Shown here piece by piece: positions 42,797-51,284 of a DNA stretch of 64,000 bases; within the stretch, counting starts at the first letter, position 1; each line of letters starts with the position of its first letter. Both the position numbers and the translations under genes were made by a program. Source of the DNA: Anaerovibrio lipolyticus DSM 3074 (GTDB taxonomy: Bacteria > Bacillota > Negativicutes > Selenomonadales > Selenomonadaceae); assembly GCF_900141865.1 (NCBI RefSeq), contig NZ_FQYW01000017.1, positions 17,082-81,081 of the forward strand. The letters are read 5' to 3'. Below the pieces are notes generated by a model. It worked only from the letters and a program-made list of their open reading frames with translations, ran no database searches and was not told the DNA's origin.

Positions 42797-44005
42797 TTAA
42801 AATGCCCCTATGACCCCGGAGGCTATAATCTTCAATCTTACCCGCAGTGGGCCGAATACCTCACAGGCCCCCTTGGCGTAGGCATAGATTGTTGCATTCC
42901 CACGGGCTGCCCTAAGGTCATTAATGGTATTATAAATTTCTTCACCTTCGATAATACCCACATTACCGGAAATAGGATCAGGCAATACACCCTTTTGGGT
43001 AGCAATGCCGTTAACCTCCTGAAGGAAGCTGGTTATTTCTGCATCCACTTCCTCCTCGTTATTAACGTTGACATGGAGTCTCTTGGTAGCAATCAGCTCA
43101 CCGTCATTAAATACCCGCTTATTACGATAAAGCTGCAGCACTGTGCGAACATCCTCACCACGAACTAGATTGCCAATGGATACAATACGCACAATCATAT
43201 CATCCTGACTTTCAGAAATAATCTGGGCTGCCTGTTCATAATCAGACTGCAAAATCCATATCTGCTTTTCCTGCTCCGTAGCCTTATCACCCAAACGATG
43301 GGCAATATTCTCTCTTGCCATATCTGTAAGCACGCTCAGATCATTCATGGTGTCCTCGGTGCTACGACCACACTTAACTACTCCACCGGACAAAACTTCT
43401 CCGGCGCGGAAGGTAATATCCCCTTCGCGCATAATCTGAATGCCTGTAGTCAGATAGTCATTTCTGTCCTCAAGCTGCTTATTATCGTTAACCAGCTTGG
43501 CATTATCATCTGCCAAGCCCTGATTTTGGGAGGCCAAATTATTATTTTCTGCCATCAGTTCCGCCTTGGCTGCCTCCAAAGCATCATTGCCCCTTTGCAG
43601 CTCATCTGCTCTCTGTTCCAGCTCACGACGTTGTTCCATAAGCTGATCCAAATCCTTGCGGGTCTGAGCCAAGGTCGCATCAGTCTTGGCCTGCTCTGCT
43701 TTGGAATTTTCCAGTTCCTTGGAAGCATAAGCCAGACGGTTTTCCGTTTCCGCCATGGTCTGGCGAAGCTGTTCCATACCGAAAAGAGCAGTACGAACAT
43801 TGTCAGACACAGTGGTCATTACTGCCAAGGTCATGGTGGTAATGCTGATACCTGTAAGAATTGTTACCAAAACAGATGTATGCTTCGGTCTAAGCCCAAA
43901 AATAGTCAGCTTTTTCTTGCCAACCTTGGACCCTAATCTATCGCCAATAAAGGCTATGGCTCCGCCCACTACAACCAGAACCATAATCAAAAACAGACCA
44001 TACAC
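42797..44005 (-). CDS. DUF3084 membrane/coiled-coil protein
   Basis: A 402-aa protein with two N-terminal membrane helices (YGLFLIMVLVVVGGAIAFIG and VLVTILTGISITTMTLAVMT) flanking the family motif KLTIFGLRPKHTS. A long coiled coil follows (residues about 80-190, Gln/Glu/Leu-rich) and then the globular DUF3084 domain (GEVLSGGVVKCG, VNGIATQKGVLPDPISG). The start is taken as GTG at 44005 because family members begin MYGL. Function unknown. Placement next to lptF suggests an envelope role, which is inference. Confidence 0.85.
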   Translation of the reverse strand: MYGLFLIMVLVVVGGAIAFIGDRLGSKVGKKKLTIFGLRPKHTSVLVTILTGISITTMTLAVMTTVSDNVRTALFGMEQLRQTMAETENRLAYASKELENSKAEQAKTDATLAQTRKDLDQLMEQRRELEQRADELQRGNDALEAAKAELMAENNNLASQNQGLADDNAKLVNDNKQLEDRNDYLTTGIQIMREGDITFRAGEVLSGGVVKCGRSTEDTMNDLSVLTDMARENIAHRLGDKATEQEKQIWILQSDYEQAAQIISESQDDMIVRIVSIGNLVRGEDVRTVLQLYRNKRVFNDGELIATKRLHVNVNNEEEVDAEITSFLQEVNGIATQKGVLPDPISGNVGIIEGEEIYNTINDLRAARGNATIYAYAKGACEVFGPLRVRLKIIASGVIGAF

Positions 44006-44072
44006 GGCGAAGTCACATCCCTTCAAAAAATACAAACAACAGAAGCATCATTTAATGACTACATAGTTTTCA

Positions 44073-45164
44073 TCACTTGGAAGCCCTGTGCATAAGCCAG
44101 CCACCTGCAATAAGGCCTACTATATTAGGCAGCCATACAGCTATAATCGGTGGAACAGTTCCCCCTTGGGCAATGGCCCCGGCCATGGTCATTAAGCTAT
44201 AGTAAATAAAGATTATTACTATACTTATAACAAAGCCACGAGATGAACTGTTGCGATTTGGCTGCATACCCAACGGAACCGCCACCAAAGTAAATATAAG
44301 GCTGGCCATTGGTATAGTAACACGCTGATAAAGCTCCGTTTCCAGCTTTGCAGTATTAACATACTGGCTTTTCATAATTTTTATCTGGGCCGTCAGCTCT
44401 GCCATGGACATTTCCTCTGGCTTCTTCTGCTCACGGATAATTTCCTTTGGACTTTCATTTACGGGAAGCACTTGGGTATCAAAATGCATGGTATGGCGGG
44501 ACTCTCCCTGGGATACATCATAAATAATGCCTTCATGCATGGTCCACTGATTGTCCTTCCAATCAGCGTACTCCGCATTTTCCACATGACTCAGCTCACC
44601 CTTCTCAAAGGATTGCATGGTTATGCCCAGCATCTGATTGGTGGTAGCGTCATACTGACGGGCATAGATAAGATTTTCAATATTGCCGTTCTTTATGTCC
44701 TTGATAATGATATGCTCCTGAGACTGGGGTGCCAAATTTCCCTTAATCTCATAATTGAGCACATTACTATACGCTTCATTGGACCATGGCACTATGTATT
44801 CACTGAAATAAACAGCAAATACACTTACAAATGCGCCTAAAACAATGGCTGGTGCCGCAATGCGATAAAAGCTGATACCGCATGACTTCATGGCTGTTAT
44901 TTCGCTATTGCCGGACAAACGGCCAATGGTCAACAGGCCGGACAGCAACATGGACATTGGAAAAGTCCAGATGACAACGCCTGGAAGACTCAGCACAAAA
45001 ATCTTGGCCACTGATGCCAGTGAGGCACCATATTCAGTGATATACTGTGCAATTCGGAACAAGGTTCCGGAACCGATAAATACGGCAGAAAATGCACATA
45101 TACCAAATATAAAGGTCTTAAAAACCTCTTTAAATATGTATTTATCTAATATTCTAATCTGCAT
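44073..45164 (-). CDS. lptF: LptF/LptG family LPS-export permease
   Basis: A 363-aa protein. It has three membrane helices at each end and a periplasmic beta-jellyroll in between (IKGNLAPQSQEHIIIKDIKN). The start MQIRILDKYIFKEVFKTFIF and the last helices (MASLIFTLVAVPLGMQPNRN) are typical of the YjgP/YjgQ family. It pulls LPS from the inner membrane together with LptB. Only one permease gene is present here, so it may act as a homodimer or pair with a gene elsewhere. The ATG at 45164 follows AGAGG. Confidence 0.92.
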   Translation of the reverse strand: MQIRILDKYIFKEVFKTFIFGICAFSAVFIGSGTLFRIAQYITEYGASLASVAKIFVLSLPGVVIWTFPMSMLLSGLLTIGRLSGNSEITAMKSCGISFYRIAAPAIVLGAFVSVFAVYFSEYIVPWSNEAYSNVLNYEIKGNLAPQSQEHIIIKDIKNGNIENLIYARQYDATTNQMLGITMQSFEKGELSHVENAEYADWKDNQWTMHEGIIYDVSQGESRHTMHFDTQVLPVNESPKEIIREQKKPEEMSMAELTAQIKIMKSQYVNTAKLETELYQRVTIPMASLIFTLVAVPLGMQPNRNSSSRGFVISIVIIFIYYSLMTMAGAIAQGGTVPPIIAVWLPNIVGLIAGGWLMHRASK

Positions 45165-45177
45165 CTTCTTACCTCTA

Positions 45178-45897
45178 TTATAATGTGAAATCATTACCAA
45201 GATAGAATTTCTTGGCCAGCTCACTGTTTGCAATAGTGTTGCTGTCACCCTCCAGGAGAATCTTACCGTTATTAAGGATATATGCCCTGTCAACGATGTG
45301 CAGAGTTTCTCTTACATTATGGTCAGTAATGAGAATTCCCATTCCACGCTCCTGAAGATATTTTATAATTCCCTGAATATCCGCTACTGCCAATGGATCT
45401 ACACCGGCAAAGGGCTCATCCAGCAGAATAAACTGTGGCTCCAACGCCAGACAACGGGCAATCTCCACGCGGCGACGCTCACCGCCGGAAAGCTCTGTAC
45501 CCAATCTGTCAATAACATGAGATACATGGAATTCCTCCAGCAGCTCCTTAACCTTCTTCTGACGGGTGGCCTTATCCTTGATGGTGCCCTCCAGAATGGA
45601 CATAATATTTTCCTCAACGGTCATATTACGGAAAATTGATGCCTCCTGGGCCAAATAGCTGATTCCCAGACGGGAACGCTTGTACATTGGCATATCACCA
45701 ATGGGAAAATCAGATAAAAAAACCTCTCCGGAGGTTGGTCGCTCCAAACCAACAATCATATAGAAAGTGGTGGTTTTACCAGCACCATTTGGCCCCAGCA
45801 AGCCTACGATTTCCCCCGTACTTACCTTAAGGGAAACACCATCCACCACATTTCTTTTTTTAAATGTTTTAACTAAATTTCTGGCCTCAATATGCAA
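45178..45897 (-). CDS. lptB: LPS export ATP-binding protein LptB
   Basis: A 239-aa ABC ATPase. Walker A is [17 protein letters not shown], the signature [17 protein letters not shown], Walker [17 protein letters not shown], and the switch His lies in [13 protein letters not shown]. The [20 protein letters not shown] stretch is LptB-type. It powers LPS extraction by LptF-type permeases. It sits between lptA and lptF. Confidence 0.96.
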   Translation of the reverse strand: MHIEARNLVKTFKKRNVVDGVSLKVSTGEIVGLLGPNGAGKTTTFYMIVGLERPTSGEVFLSDFPIGDMPMYKRSRLGISYLAQEASIFRNMTVEENIMSILEGTIKDKATRQKKVKELLEEFHVSHVIDRLGTELSGGERRRVEIARCLALEPQFILLDEPFAGVDPLAVADIQGIIKYLQERGMGILITDHNVRETLHIVDRAYILNNGKILLEGDSNTIANSELAKKFYLGNDFTL

Positions 45898-45914
45898 CTC
45901 AATAGACCTCCCAG

Positions 45915-46607
45915 TTACTTCACAGATGTCTTGCCGTCATCAGCCAAATATACGGTCAGTTTTTTGCTCTTCAGTGTATTGTTATCCTGAACAGCCCAGG
46001 CGTTGCCAGTTATAATAGCCTTGCCCTTTTCCTTGCCCCAATAATCCACCTGGTCGCCACCGGCCTCCATGTTATTCTTAGGGCTTACCATATATGCATT
46101 ACCATTACCTACGATGTGATCTTCCTTCATAAATCCGCGAATCAGATCAGCTCTAAAGGTCCCATCCGCTGAAGTGATGCTGCCACCACTTGGAATCAAC
46201 ACATACTCATCCTTTTGGAAGTATTCCACCTTAGGCCCCATAAAATGCTTGTCAGCCTTGGTGCCGTTTACAGAGCCTACGGCAATCATGTGGTCAGGAC
46301 CATCAGTGGTTACCAAATCAGCAGTTACCCGCATGTCTTCCTTTGTGGCCACCACATTGCCCCTTACCTTGCCTTCCTGGGTCTTGGAATTATACTCTGC
46401 ATAATTACCTGTAACAGTGGCATTACCCTTGGTCATTACCACATTACCCTTGGCAGAGGCCAGACCACTTGCCATATCATATTCTACTTCCTCTGCATCA
46501 AGGGTTGCCGGCTCGTTATTATCTGCTGCATAAATAGTGCCTGAAACCGCCATGGTAGCAATACCAGCCATAACAATTGCTTTTTTTATGTTCAATCTCA
46601 TTCTCAT
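45915..46607 (-). CDS. lptA: LptA/OstA periplasmic LPS transport protein
   Basis: A 230-aa protein with a signal peptide ([20 protein letters not shown], ending near TIYA-AD). The mature region is a beta-jellyroll of OstA type, rich in alternating strands ([40 protein letters not shown]). It would form the bridge across the periplasm. AGGAG lies 8 nt before the first ATG. It follows lptC by 11 nt. Confidence 0.9.
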   Translation of the reverse strand: MRMRLNIKKAIVMAGIATMAVSGTIYAADNNEPATLDAEEVEYDMASGLASAKGNVVMTKGNATVTGNYAEYNSKTQEGKVRGNVVATKEDMRVTADLVTTDGPDHMIAVGSVNGTKADKHFMGPKVEYFQKDEYVLIPSGGSITSADGTFRADLIRGFMKEDHIVGNGNAYMVSPKNNMEAGGDQVDYWGKEKGKAIITGNAWAVQDNNTLKSKKLTVYLADDGKTSVK

Positions 46608-46618
46608 AGCTTATTCTC

Positions 46619-47170
46619 CTATTCCTTTTTACCCTTTTCCAGATGGGCTTTTCCAATGGCCTTGAACTTGGTAAAACCGTTAGTACTCTCTATGCGGTCG
46701 CCAGAAGCCTTTATATGTTCCTTTTCGTACTCAATCTTTGCGTCTCCCTTCATGGCCAGCATATCCTTATCGGACAGCCACTCCACTTCCTTACAGGAGA
46801 ACTTTCCGCCATCACTGGATTTTCCTTCAACACCATCGGTAATTTCCAAATGATGATCCTTTTCCTTATATATAGCCTTTGGAGCCTTCAATTCAACAGT
46901 GCGGCCGTCCTCAAAATTATATACAGCCTTCACGTTGATAAGAGAAGCATCCTTGGTATCAATATCCATTTCTATATTTTCGGCAGTTACTGTCCAAATG
47001 ATTTTACCATTTTTTTCCTCGCTGATAGTATTGCCATCAAAATTAACTATACGCTGTGATGGCGTGTCTACCACATCAGGTGGCTCTGGTATACCATTTA
47101 CAGCCCATACAATAAGGCCTACCAACAAAACTGCAAATATACCTGCCAAGGCCTTTCCTTTTTTATTCAT
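46619..47170 (-). CDS. lptC: LptC inner-membrane-anchored LPS transport protein
   Basis: A 183-aa protein. It has an N-terminal anchor (GKALAGIFAVLLVGLIVWAV) and a periplasmic beta-jellyroll (NGKIIWTVTAENIEMDIDTK, ELKAPKAIYKEKDHHLEITD, MKGDAKIEYEKEHIKASGD). It passes LPS from the LptB-permease complex to LptA. Its start overlaps the end of the upstream acyltransferase gene by 8 nt. Confidence 0.9.
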   Translation of the reverse strand: MNKKGKALAGIFAVLLVGLIVWAVNGIPEPPDVVDTPSQRIVNFDGNTISEEKNGKIIWTVTAENIEMDIDTKDASLINVKAVYNFEDGRTVELKAPKAIYKEKDHHLEITDGVEGKSSDGGKFSCKEVEWLSDKDMLAMKGDAKIEYEKEHIKASGDRIESTNGFTKFKAIGKAHLEKGKKE

Positions 47171-48077
47171 TGTCAGTTACCTCTGATTTTACTATATGAT
47201 GCTTATGCACCTGCTGTTCAGGAGCTGTGTTCCAGCGTTTCTGGAACCAGAGCCACTGAGTTGGATTTTCAATAATAATTTTCTCAAGAATTTTAGTCAT
47301 TTTATAGGTTAAATCAAACAAATCCTTATCGCTGTCCCCAGTGTCTTCATAACGAAGCACCTCACCAATCACAACCTTGTGATGGCCATCGGGCTGGCGT
47401 AATATAAAGGCTGGCAAAATCGGAGAATTAAATTTTTTTGCAAAAACCGCAGCCCCCATGGGAGTTGAAGCCGTCTTACCCAAAAATTCAATAAAGGCAC
47501 CACCAGGACCAGCATCCTGATCTGCCAAAAATCCTAGTATTCTCCCTTTTTTCAGTGCCTTGGCTGCTGCCAGAAGCTCACTGGTACCACGGGAAAATAT
47601 CTCTACGTTAATAGTTGCCCGCAAATCATTTAGGGCGTTTGTATAATCCATATTAGGCTGCTGCTTGGCAATTGCACTTACAGGCATATCATTCATGGTA
47701 AAAGCGGCGGACAGCCACTCCCAATTGCCCACATGACCTGTAAGCACCACAACACCGTGCTTTTCTGCCAAGGCCGCCTCCATCCTTTCCAGATGGTCAA
47801 TTTCAATATGCTCTTTAAAATTATCCTTGTTAAGGGCAGGCATATACAGCACTTCAAAGAAATTACGGCCCATATTGATGAAGGACTCACGAACCAGCTT
47901 TTCAGCCTCTTCCTGAGATATTTTTAAAGACTCCCGCATCTGCTTTATCGCCAGATTTCTCTGTTTCTTTATTAACTTGTAATACAGAATGCCCAATCCC
48001 TTGCCCGCTGCCAACAACCAGCTATAAGGAGTTCTGCAGGACACCCAGCTCAGAAACATAAGAAGCTTGTATACCAT
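47163..48077 (-). CDS. LpxL/HtrB-type lipid A late acyltransferase (first copy)
   Basis: A 304-aa membrane-associated acyltransferase. The catalytic HX4E is in VVLTGHVGNWEWLSAAF, and FLADQDAGPGGAFIEFLGK and TQWLWFQKRWNT are family motifs. An N-terminal helix (LLMFLSWVSCRTPYSWLLA) anchors it. It adds a secondary acyl chain to Kdo2-lipid IVA or a related precursor. Whether it is the first or second acyltransferase cannot be told. It lies between kdsC and lptC. Confidence 0.9.
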   Translation of the reverse strand: MVYKLLMFLSWVSCRTPYSWLLAAGKGLGILYYKLIKKQRNLAIKQMRESLKISQEEAEKLVRESFINMGRNFFEVLYMPALNKDNFKEHIEIDHLERMEAALAEKHGVVVLTGHVGNWEWLSAAFTMNDMPVSAIAKQQPNMDYTNALNDLRATINVEIFSRGTSELLAAAKALKKGRILGFLADQDAGPGGAFIEFLGKTASTPMGAAVFAKKFNSPILPAFILRQPDGHHKVVIGEVLRYEDTGDSDKDLFDLTYKMTKILEKIIIENPTQWLWFQKRWNTAPEQQVHKHHIVKSEVTDNE

Positions 48078-48120
48078 AAAAATCCAAATCTCCTATCCCT
48101 ATTACAAAGAATACTTTTAT

Positions 48121-48681
48121 TTACTGTCTTACACCGTCAACTGCTTTTTTCCCAGTAAAAGTGCCCACAAGGGAATCCCATTTCCCCTGCTCCTTTAAGA
48201 TAAACTCAAGGATTTCCCGAACTGCCCCTTTGCCGCCAGGGTATTCAGCCACCACCTGGGCCAAATCCTTAACCTCTGCCACAGCATCTCCTACGCAACA
48301 GCCAAGACCTGCCTGCTGAATAAGAGGAATATCATTGATATCGTCTCCCACATAGGCAATTTCCTCATCCTTAAGGGAGAATTTCAGCTTAATCTCTTCA
48401 TAAGCACCACGCTTATCAACGCAGCCCTGATAAAGGGCATCAAGCTTCAGCTCATTGGCACGCTTGGTCATAATTCTGGAGCTGCGGCCGGTGATAATGG
48501 CACTCTTAATATCACACTTGTGAGCCAGTGCAATACCCATACCATCCCGGGCAGAAAAAGCCTTCATGGCCTCCCCGTCAGGTCCCATATAGATACATCC
48601 ATCCGTAAGGGTTCCATCCACATCAAAAATAATCAGCTTAATTTTCTTGGCAATTTCAGAAGCACCTTTTTTAGTTTTCAT
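48121..48681 (-). CDS. kdsC: KDO 8-phosphate phosphatase
   Basis: A 186-aa HAD phosphatase without a cap. The nucleophile lies in LIIFDVDGTLTDGCIYMG, IITGRSS is motif II, and VGDDINDIPLIQQAGLGCC closes the active site. It removes phosphate from Kdo-8-P. The ATG at 48681, nine bases after AGGGAG, is favoured over TTG at 48690, and the gene overlaps kdsD slightly or touches it. It forms the Kdo block with kdsD, kdsA and kdsB. Confidence 0.94.
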   Translation of the reverse strand: MKTKKGASEIAKKIKLIIFDVDGTLTDGCIYMGPDGEAMKAFSARDGMGIALAHKCDIKSAIITGRSSRIMTKRANELKLDALYQGCVDKRGAYEEIKLKFSLKDEEIAYVGDDINDIPLIQQAGLGCCVGDAVAEVKDLAQVVAEYPGGKGAVREILEFILKEQGKWDSLVGTFTGKKAVDGVRQ

Positions 48682-48682
48682 A

Positions 48683-49651
48683 TTATACAACTCCCTGACG
48701 CAAAAGGTCTGTCAAATGCACAATACCGACGGGTTTATTATCAGCACTTACCACCGGCAAAACCGTAATTGGCCGTGGCTTATGCTTTTCCATAATACTT
48801 AAGGCTGATGCCGCCAGCTTCTCCTGGGTAATGGTATGAGGATTCTTGGTCATAAGCTCCTCCACCGGCTCATCCAAAAACTGACTGCCCTTGGCCAGAC
48901 AGCGACGAATATCACCATCTGTTACCAATCCAATAAAATTACCATCATCATCCACCACAGATGTTGCACCAAGGCCCTTGTCAGTCATCATAAAGAGGGC
49001 TTCCTTGGCGGTGGCACTGTAGTGAATAATAGGATTGTCCTCACCACTATGCATAACATTTTCCACAGTCAAAAGCAAACGGCGTCCCAAGGAACCACCC
49101 GGATGAAACAGGGCAAAGTCCTGTCTGGTGAAGTTTCTGGCCTCCAGCAGTGCCACCGTAATGGCATCCCCCATGGCCAGGGTTGCAGTGGTACTGGCAG
49201 TAGGAGCCAATCCCAAAGGACAGGCCTCCTTTTCAACGCTGACATCAATAAAGAAATCAGCATTCCTCCCCAGAGCAGATTCCCTACGGCCTGACATGGC
49301 GATAATCTTAGCACCAATGCGCTTTACCACCGGCAGAATATTTACCACCTCAGTGCTTTCACCGCTGTTGGAAATAGCTATAACCACATCATCAGCTGTA
49401 ACCATTCCCAAATCGCCATGGAATGCCTCAGCTGGATGCATGAAAAAGGCTGGAGTTCCTGTGCTGGCCAAGCTGGCAGCAATCTTTCTGCCCACATGAC
49501 CGGACTTACCCATGCCCGTAACAATAACCCTTGCCTTGCACTCCAGTATACACTGAACTGCCTGGACAAATTCCTCGTCAACATGATCAATCAGCTTCAA
49601 TACTGAGTCCGCCTCAATACGAAGTGTCTCAATTGCAGAATCCTTAATCAT
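48683..49651 (-). CDS. kdsD: Arabinose-5-phosphate isomerase (KdsD/KpsF)
   Basis: A 322-aa protein with an N-terminal SIS domain (VTGMGKSGHVGRKIAASLAS, AISNSGESTEVVNILPVVKR, LGLAPTASTTATLAMGD) and two C-terminal CBS repeats (near MHSGEDNPIIHYSATAKEAL and LMTKNPHTITQEKLAASALS). It converts ribulose-5-P to arabinose-5-P, the first Kdo-specific step. The CBS pair probably senses a nucleotide. It is downstream of kdsA. Confidence 0.95.
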   Translation of the reverse strand: MIKDSAIETLRIEADSVLKLIDHVDEEFVQAVQCILECKARVIVTGMGKSGHVGRKIAASLASTGTPAFFMHPAEAFHGDLGMVTADDVVIAISNSGESTEVVNILPVVKRIGAKIIAMSGRRESALGRNADFFIDVSVEKEACPLGLAPTASTTATLAMGDAITVALLEARNFTRQDFALFHPGGSLGRRLLLTVENVMHSGEDNPIIHYSATAKEALFMMTDKGLGATSVVDDDGNFIGLVTDGDIRRCLAKGSQFLDEPVEELMTKNPHTITQEKLAASALSIMEKHKPRPITVLPVVSADNKPVGIVHLTDLLRQGVV

Positions 49652-49671
49652 TTAATAAAAGCCTCACAAAA

Positions 49672-50496
49672 TTACAACTGTTTTCTTACAATATCATGAA
49701 TCGCAATAGCATCCTTCAAAAGCTCCTCCAGCTTGTCCAGATAAATCATATTAGGACCATCACAGAGAGCCTCCTCTGGATTATCATGTACCTCCATAAA
49801 GAGAGCATCCACACCTGCACCGACAGCAGCCCGTACCAGATTTGGCACATATTCACGGTTGCCTGCTGAACAGGTACCGGCACCACCTGGCAGTTGAACG
49901 CTATGGGTACCATCAAAAACTACAGGGTAACCAAAGGACCGCATAATAGGGAAGGCGCGCATATCCACAACCAAATTGTTGTAGCCGAAGGTGGCACCGC
50001 GCTCTGTCAGCATAATCTGGGAGCAGCCACCCTCATGGAGTTTGTCCACCACATTGCGCATATCTGCCGGGGCCATAAACTGCCCCTTCTTTACATTTAC
50101 AACAGCACCGCTTTTGGCAGCAGCATAAAGCAAATCAGTCTGACGGCACAGAAACGCCGGAATCTGAATTATATCTGCCACCTTGGCCACAGGCTTCACC
50201 TGCTCCTCGGTGTGAATATCCGTAACGATAGGTACCTGCAATTCATCCTTGATGTGCTGCAGCATTTCAAGTCCCTTCTTCAAACCAGGACCTCTGAAAC
50301 CGTTAAAGGAAGAACGGTTGGCCTTGTCAAAGGAAGCCTTGAAAACGTACGGAATCCCCAGCTTGCCACAGATTTCCTTGATTGTGCGGCCAATCAGCAG
50401 ACAACGGTCCATCTCCTCCAAAACACATGGGCCAGCCAACAGAGCCAGCGGTTTGCCATTACCAATTTCAAAATTACCCACCTGAACAGTATTCAT
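49672..50496 (-). CDS. kdsA: KDO 8-phosphate synthase
   Basis: A 274-aa TIM-barrel aldolase that condenses arabinose-5-P with phosphoenolpyruvate. Motifs are [55 protein letters not shown] and [21 protein letters not shown] Cys at residue about 11 of the first motif suggests the metal-dependent class, which is inference. It sits between kdsB and kdsD. Confidence 0.97.
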   Translation of the reverse strand: MNTVQVGNFEIGNGKPLALLAGPCVLEEMDRCLLIGRTIKEICGKLGIPYVFKASFDKANRSSFNGFRGPGLKKGLEMLQHIKDELQVPIVTDIHTEEQVKPVAKVADIIQIPAFLCRQTDLLYAAAKSGAVVNVKKGQFMAPADMRNVVDKLHEGGCSQIMLTERGATFGYNNLVVDMRAFPIMRSFGYPVVFDGTHSVQLPGGAGTCSAGNREYVPNLVRAAVGAGVDALFMEVHDNPEEALCDGPNMIYLDKLEELLKDAIAIHDIVRKQL

Positions 50497-50516
50497 AATG
50501 CTACCACCCTTCTTCC

Positions 50517-51269
50517 TTAGGCATTTTGCCCATTTAAACGCTGTTTATATGCTTTATTGACTGCTTCCAGATCTGCCCTTGTATCCACTCCAACGAAATG
50601 GAAGTCAGTTTTGATAACCTTAATTTTATAACCATTTTCCAAAGCCCGAAGCTGCTCCAGAGATTCAGTAGTTTCCAGAGAAGTTGGCTCCATCTTGGCA
50701 TAATTCAGCAGAAAGTCCCGCTTGTAGGCATAAATGCCGATGTGCTTATACACCGTTACCCCCGTATTCTCCCTTGGATAAGGCAGGACACTTCTGGAAA
50801 AATACAGTGCATAACCATTTTTATCAGTAACAACCTTTACGTTGTTGGGATTTTTTATATCCTCTGGATTTGTCATTGGCGACTTTACTGTGGCCATCTG
50901 CAAATCCGGATCATCATCAAAGGCTGCTGCCAATTCGTCAATAAGGGCAGGCTCTATCATTGGCTCATCACCCTGAACATTGATAATAAGCTCTGCCTCG
51001 GGGTGGGCTGCTGCCACCTCTGCCAAACGGTCGGTGCCCGTTGGATGGTCCTTGGCTGTCATCATGGCCTTACCACCATTTTTTACCACAGCATCATATA
51101 CCCGCTCATCATCTACAGCCGCAATAACACCTGTAAGGCGCTTTGCCTTGGCTGCCTGCTCATAAACTCTGGAAATCATAGGCTTTCCACATATATCCGC
51201 CAAAGGTTTCCCTGGAAGACGGGTAGATGCAAAACGAGCCGGAATAACACAAAGTGTATTCATTGACAT
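50517..51269 (-). CDS. kdsB: CMP-KDO synthetase
   Basis: A 250-aa nucleotidyltransferase that activates Kdo as CMP-Kdo. The N-terminal [20 protein letters not shown], the middle [20 protein letters not shown] and [12 protein letters not shown] are diagnostic. [20 protein letters not shown] also matches. The first ATG has AGAGG at good spacing. It follows the waaA-lpxK fusion by 15 nt. Confidence 0.96.
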   Translation of the reverse strand: MSMNTLCVIPARFASTRLPGKPLADICGKPMISRVYEQAAKAKRLTGVIAAVDDERVYDAVVKNGGKAMMTAKDHPTGTDRLAEVAAAHPEAELIINVQGDEPMIEPALIDELAAAFDDDPDLQMATVKSPMTNPEDIKNPNNVKVVTDKNGYALYFSRSVLPYPRENTGVTVYKHIGIYAYKRDFLLNYAKMEPTSLETTESLEQLRALENGYKIKVIKTDFHFVGVDTRADLEAVNKAYKQRLNGQNA

Positions 51270-51284
51270 ATCAGCCTCTCTTTA

